From Amphiura filiformis (lineage: Eukaryota > Echinodermata > Ophiuroidea > Amphilepidida > Amphiuridae), in NCBI RefSeq assembly GCF_039555335.1, contig NC_092628.1, forward strand, positions 73,906,713-73,970,712: a DNA stretch of 64,000 nt, in the 5' to 3' direction. The notes beneath the pieces were generated by a model that was given only the letters and a program-made list of their open reading frames with translations, ran no database searches and had not been told where the DNA came from. The stretch's first letter is position 1; every line of letters starts with the position of its first letter. This document shows positions 60,201 through 64,000 of the stretch, piece after piece. The position numbers were made by a program, and so were the translations under genes.

Positions 60201-62254
60201 CACATGAGAAATGAAGTGATGACAGGTTCAAACTATAACACTTCATCCTGATGTGGCAGTTAATTCAATGCATTGAGGCAACATCTATGCGGTACCTTTA
60301 AGCGCAAGCGTGTGTACGCCAGCATCTTGAGCAAACACAAGCGATTTGTAGCTGCACCCAATGAAATGGGCACTCACGTCACAATTGAAAATGGTATCTA
60401 TAGCTGTACATTATTCATACAGAAGATAATAGCATATTTGACATGGTACATTTTGTGTACATGGACTTAATAAAGCTCATGTAAAACTCCCAAATTTCAT
60501 TAACATTATTTGATAATTATGAAATATTACATTTGATCACATGTGGCTACTTGTTTATCTAGACTCATGTGGTGGTAACACAAAATGCTTAGCTGAGGCC
60601 TGGAATAGGGCAAGTGACAAGTTCTGTCAAGTTTAGTTGAAATATGTTGGATGGAAGGTGCTTAATTTTTGTAAGTTGCACTGATCCTTAAACAGAATAT
60701 GTGATTTATCTTTGTTTTGGGCCTTGGCCATTGACAGACTGAAGGCCAAACAATAATTCATAATAAAAATTCCCTTTAAAAGGGAAGGCCAGCGTCAATG
60801 CAGAAGAGGTCTTGTAAATAGTTTGGGTCACCGTGAAAGGCATTTTTAGGATCACGCTTACATCCATGTTACATGACAGTTCACCAAACCATCAATGGTG
60901 AGAACATGCACACTGAAACAGCAAAACACATTAACTCCTATACTCCTGTCAACTCTTTAATTCATTACTCCAAATTGTTCTGTATTTTTGTCTTTACTGC
61001 TTTTTACCCATGCTTATTATAAAAATCAAGAAATACACTGCAGTTGTTAGCTAATTCGCTATGTTAACTCAACTTACATGCACATTTTATTTTAAAATAA
61101 TTTTATATTATTTCGCAATGTATAGTTTACTATAAAGTAGATAGTGGCAAGCACATGATAAAGGACTGATCATTCACTACAATCTTCACTTTTAAACTGT
61201 ATTTTTTAATGTGTTGATTGTTAGTCCGAAACTCCTGCAAAGCTATGGACATGGCATCTGTGTTTTCTCAGTCTTCAATCATTTTGTTGAATGTCATTTT
61301 ATGAATCAAATAAAAAAGATAGAAATTGGCCTCACTTTAGTTATGTGTCATTTTACAGTATTTATCATTTATAAAGTAAGACAATAATTTATTTATTTTC
61401 TATAAATGCATGTCAAAATATGGGATATATTGTTCAATATTATAGCTAGCCCCTAAAAACTTTATTTTCAATCGGATTTTTCCAGTTGAAAAGACAAAAC
61501 TGATGTTAAAGATAGCAATAATATCATCAATAACATTTTGAGTCAATTTTATCCATAAAACGATACAGGATAGGATAGATAATTACTTTGACTTCAATGT
61601 GGTCCATATAATGAAGATTTTGATTCCACAACATTATTAGATCTGTTATCAACATATCAATTATGCACTCACAGGCAACCAAACATCAGTAGTCCACTGA
61701 TATGACCTCGTAATCATTCCCCGCTTTGACCATGTCATTTTTTTTGATATGCTGATTGCTGAACAAGTTTATGTTTATATGTGTAGGCCTAACCTATGAT
61801 AACTTTTTAAGTCATAATTAATTCAAACATAACTTTGGCAATACTCAATCGTTTTCGTTCGTTGAAACGGCAAAACATACTTTCTTTTCCTTGCAAATCG
61901 AATTAGCAGACATCAAAAACATTTCCACCACGAGAAGTAAAAAAAATAATTCATACCAATAGAAGAAGGTTATAATCTTAGCTAATCTTTAGTGTACACA
62001 AACCCCATCTCAGAATTAGGTACCAGCGCCCTATGCGCTGGCGAAAACTAACTAAATTTTGGAAACTGTCCAATGCTACATGTAAGTACATGATTTCTGT
62101 CATCAAAATGACAGCATCAAAGCTCCAAATTTTAAAGTTACCTTATCTAAAACAGCTGGGAATCCTTTCCTGTCTGTACAAAATGGAAGACCTTGGACCA
62201 AGCCAACCTTTGGCCCCAGACGTGACACCATGTCCATCAGTATATCTGGATAAG
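57114..62254 (-). CDS. UGCG: Ceramide glucosyltransferase, C-terminal five exons
   Basis: Golgi enzyme (GT21 family) that transfers glucose from UDP-glucose to ceramide on the cytosolic face, the first step of most glycosphingolipids. Exons on the minus strand: 62254-62142, 60076-59898, 59358-59272, 58428-58239, 57278-57114, with GT-AG borders and consistent phases. Visible motifs: VGLVQGLPF and DRKGFPAVLDK; VYFGGAHARMYL with the family's His; VNCVSGM with its conserved Cys; SEDYYMG with the catalytic Asp; RMV plus RW across the 59272/58428 junction, the family's (Q/R)xxRW box; then hydrophobic C-terminal segments and WRTGSYRVRYGGYLEEIR before TAG. The part with the first Asp motifs is missing and must lie to the right of the window. 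It is convergent with VCP. Introns hold a hAT-type MITE and tRNA-derived sequences. Confidence 0.93.
58106..58152 (-). repeat. 5'-half tRNA-like fragment in UGCG intron
   Basis: The minus strand reads GTTAACTCAGTCGGTAAAGC followed by GCTAGATTC, like a tRNA D arm and anticodon 5' strand. No B box follows. Probably a tRNA-derived repeat fragment. Confidence 0.4.
58239..58428 (-). CDS. UGCG: UGCG exon (C-terminal membrane segments)
   Basis: 190 nt. Encodes WTIVRLATIPTTLVLEPLSE, then hydrophobic segments up to FLLDYLQLMALQ. Donor GTGAGT. The longest open frame here is a shadow. Confidence 0.95.
58562..58708. repeat. Minisatellite, about 22-bp unit
   Basis: Seven or so copies of a unit like TTTAAAATTTTAACCAAAA in a UGCG intron. 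Confidence 0.85.
58840..59185. mobile_element. hAT-type MITE in UGCG intron
   Basis: Inverted ends CAGTGTTCGATTTACCA and TGGTAAATCGAACACTG. The flanks AGGCTAGT (58832-58839) and AGGCCGTT (59186-59193) match at 6 of 8 positions, an aged 8-bp duplication. Subterminal repeats of GTGCAGGTA and TACCTGCAC. Confidence 0.82.
59272..59358 (-). CDS. UGCG: UGCG exon (start of RxxRW box)
   Basis: 87 nt after acceptor TTTTATAG. Encodes GYVQRLSYFPAMQNAGNPSL and KSFRKRMV, completing Arg across the next junction. Donor GTAAGT. Confidence 0.92.
   Translation of the reverse strand, partial: WLCSEAELLSSYAERWQSIIKVFQKTNG
59600..59826 (-). repeat. tRNA-derived SINE-like sequence
   Basis: The minus strand has an A-box region TGGCACACTGGTTAAGG and a B-box GGGTTCAATTCC about 35 nt on (within about 59825-59750), followed by unrelated tail sequence. 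It lies in a UGCG intron in the sense of the gene. Confidence 0.5.
59898..60076 (-). CDS. UGCG: UGCG exon (catalytic core)
   Basis: 179 nt. Encodes VYFGGAHARMYLTLCVLGV, NCVSGMSNMIRK, EEAGGLAEFGKYI and SEDYYMG. Donor GTAAGA. Confidence 0.95.
60080..62130. other. Large UGCG intron
   Basis: About 2.07 kb, AT-rich. No element or gene recognised. Confidence 0.5.
62142..62254 (-). CDS. UGCG: UGCG exon (donor-substrate region)
   Basis: 113 nt between acceptor CTTACAG and donor GTAACT. Encodes YPDILMDMVSRLGPKVGLVQ and GLPFCTDRKGFPAVLDK. Confidence 0.92.
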
Positions 62255-62815
62255 CTGTAAGAGATTACAAAATATTGATTGTGTTACATTCATTCTAGTC
62301 ACATACTTCATTTTTTTAAATAAAATATAAACTTAGCCCCAACATTGTTCCATTCCATAAAAATGATTCATTTAAAATTTCATTGAAATCATTTGCAAAT
62401 AGACAAATTAAGGATATTGATATTCAATAGCAGTGTCCTTAAATTGTCCTTTGAATATATACCAATATATTCAATGGCTGCATTAATTGTATTCCAAAAA
62501 TAACGGCCATCTAACAGCTAATGTAAAGCAAACATTTCTCAGAAAAACAATCTCTCCTGATAATTGAGAAGTACATTTGTATATCCATGTAACAATTGTC
62601 ATATACATGTACTTGCACATCTTCAGTTCCCTCCCCTAATTAGAAATCTAATAATAGCTGCCTTGTATTACTCTAATAATGTATGGCTGCTATGATGTCA
62701 ATACATTGTATCAAGCAATTTCAAATTCAACATGTGGCAGCCATTGTATAAACTACTTGGCCAAAAATTTCAAACATGTTCATTCACTATTATTTCACTC
62801 ATTTCACCCTATTTA
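62255..62815. other. UGCG intron, right part
   Basis: AT-rich. No element or gene recognised. Confidence 0.5.
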
Positions 62816-63265
62816 AGTTAGGCGTGCAGCCTAACTTATTTCTTTCTTGCCATTTCTTTCTTCTTTCTTTCTTCTTCTTCTCACAATTTGCTACTACTTC
62901 CACATCCTGGATCGGATTTCGACCAAACTCGGTCACAAGCAGTATTGGGTAGCTGGCTACAAACATCATGGGTTGTTTAACGTCAGAGGTCATCCAAGGG
63001 GTCACAAAAAAAAAAAAGGTCATTTTAATCGAAAATGCTCCGATTGAGCTGAAATTTAAATGCAATGATCCTTATGACATTCTAAACATGTTTAAAATAT
63101 TTTAAAAATTTATTTAAGGTCATTAAGGGGCCCATAAAGGGGTCAAAGGTCAAGTTTTTCAAAATGCTCCAATTGAGCTTAAATTTAAATGCAATGATCC
63201 TTATGATATTTGAAACATTAAAAAAATATTTTGAAATTCATTTAAGGTCATTAAGGATGCACACA
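62812..63265. repeat. Dispersed repeat with internal 130-bp duplication
   Basis: Starts with the hairpin AAGTTAGG-CGTGCAG-CCTAACTT. A phrase containing GAGCTGAAATTTAAATGCAA followed by AAGGTCATTAAG occurs at about 63033-63130 and again at about 63162-63260. Probably a non-autonomous element, but its ends are not resolved. Confidence 0.6.
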
Positions 63266-63970
63266 GGATCACTGAAGTGTTACATGGCCAAAATTGAGTT
63301 TTCTTCACTAATGTCATCTTCAAACCGTATTTTATCTTGTCATTAATAGATTTTAAAGAAATCTTAAAATTTGAACCATAAGAAAAGCTATTTTAAAGAC
63401 CCTTTTTCATTAAAAATTGTCAAAATGCAAAAGCAAATAAATCATTGTTTTCCCGCAATAGATCGCGTTCTCGAACGCAGCATCTGCGCGTACAGCTAGC
63501 AAAGACACGCACACATGGTAAACTGGATGGGCGAGGTGATTACTGATTGAGGCGCTGGAGTCGCCAATCGCGATCTACCGTATTTTATCGTATTGATCTC
63601 TTCCAAGGTAGGTAAAGCTTGCACCATTGCATTGTGAAACTGAGGGCCGACAGACCACCACCGTCCCCGTCCCAGAATCAGTAGGCCTACTCGATAAATT
63701 TCGCCAAAAAAGTGCTGATATAGTGGTATAAATTTTGGGTTTTTTTTTTTATATGAACATAATAGTGAATTTTTTGTTTGTTTTTGTTTTGAAAAGTGAA
63801 AAGATGAAATTTATCTGTAAGAAGTAGTTACCCGTAAGAAGCCCTGTAATGATTACGCAATCTGGTAGATACGATAGAAAGTAGGCCCTAAATATTTTGC
63901 TAGTAGGCTAGACTTAGCCCGTATAGTACATCATTAGGCTTATTATTTTATGTTTAAAAATTTGTTTTGT
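63266..63970. other. Right-edge stretch
   Basis: No coding exon of UGCG found. A CpG-richer patch at about 63460-63580 is followed by AT-rich sequence. Confidence 0.4.
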
Positions 63971-64000
63971 TATTTCATTCATTCATTCATTCATTCATTC
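63971..64000. repeat. (ATTC)n microsatellite, runs off the edge
   Basis: At least seven perfect ATTC units at the end of the window. Confidence 0.95.

Noticed and set aside
62255..64000. Further 5' exons of UGCG
   Set aside because: No sequence resembling the family's DDP or DSG motif exons with splice sites was found; they are assumed to lie outside the window.

Overview
This is a 64 kb piece of an intron-rich, AT-rich animal genome, not a prokaryotic region. It has GT-AG introns, Pol III tRNA-derived repeats and many non-autonomous DNA transposons. The frequent GTAGGCCTAC-type words, the repeat families and the gene sequences suggest a marine invertebrate deuterostome, most likely an echinoderm. 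That placement is an inference from general familiarity, not a search result.

Layout. (1) 13-1807, minus strand: two exons of a LEPROT/LEPROTL1-family (endospanin) membrane protein; its 3' end lies beyond the left edge and its first exon was not found. (2) 10630-13279, minus strand: four exon-like segments of an unrecognised small gene with a broken phase, so a candidate gene or decaying pseudogene. (3) 17908-41409, plus strand: the complete 17-exon gene for VCP/p97/CDC48, the double-AAA ATPase segregase (809 codons if one extra C in exon 12 is discounted). Intron 1 (9.2 kb) and intron 11 (3.65 kb) are packed with transposable elements. (4) 57114-62254, minus strand: the last five coding exons of ceramide glucosyltransferase (UGCG), convergent with VCP; the 5' exons lie beyond the right edge. 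The 41.7-57.1 kb interval holds no gene I can defend.

Mobile DNA dominates the rest. There is a decayed Penelope-like element with 110-bp inverted arms, a GIY-YIG remnant and a degenerate hammerhead-like motif. There are four CAG...CTG elements, three with perfect 8-bp target duplications (hAT type) and one with an imperfect one. Two elements have TTAA flanks, several are foldback/MITE elements, and a 3.4 kb palindrome sits in VCP intron 11 with a tRNA-like sequence in each arm. A 4.3 kb nested composite lies in VCP intron 1. The inverted arms of the two large foldbacks preserve empty sites for later insertions, so insertion order can be read from the sequence alone.

The genes do not form a pathway. 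LEPROT (endosomal trafficking), VCP (protein extraction/ERAD) and UGCG (Golgi glycolipid synthesis) are ordinary single-copy eukaryotic genes that happen to be neighbours. I found no convincing undescribed gene system. The strongest leads are the frame break in VCP exon 12, the Penelope element's inverted arms, the flipped end cassettes of the intron-11 palindrome, and direct repeats that bracket single VCP exons.
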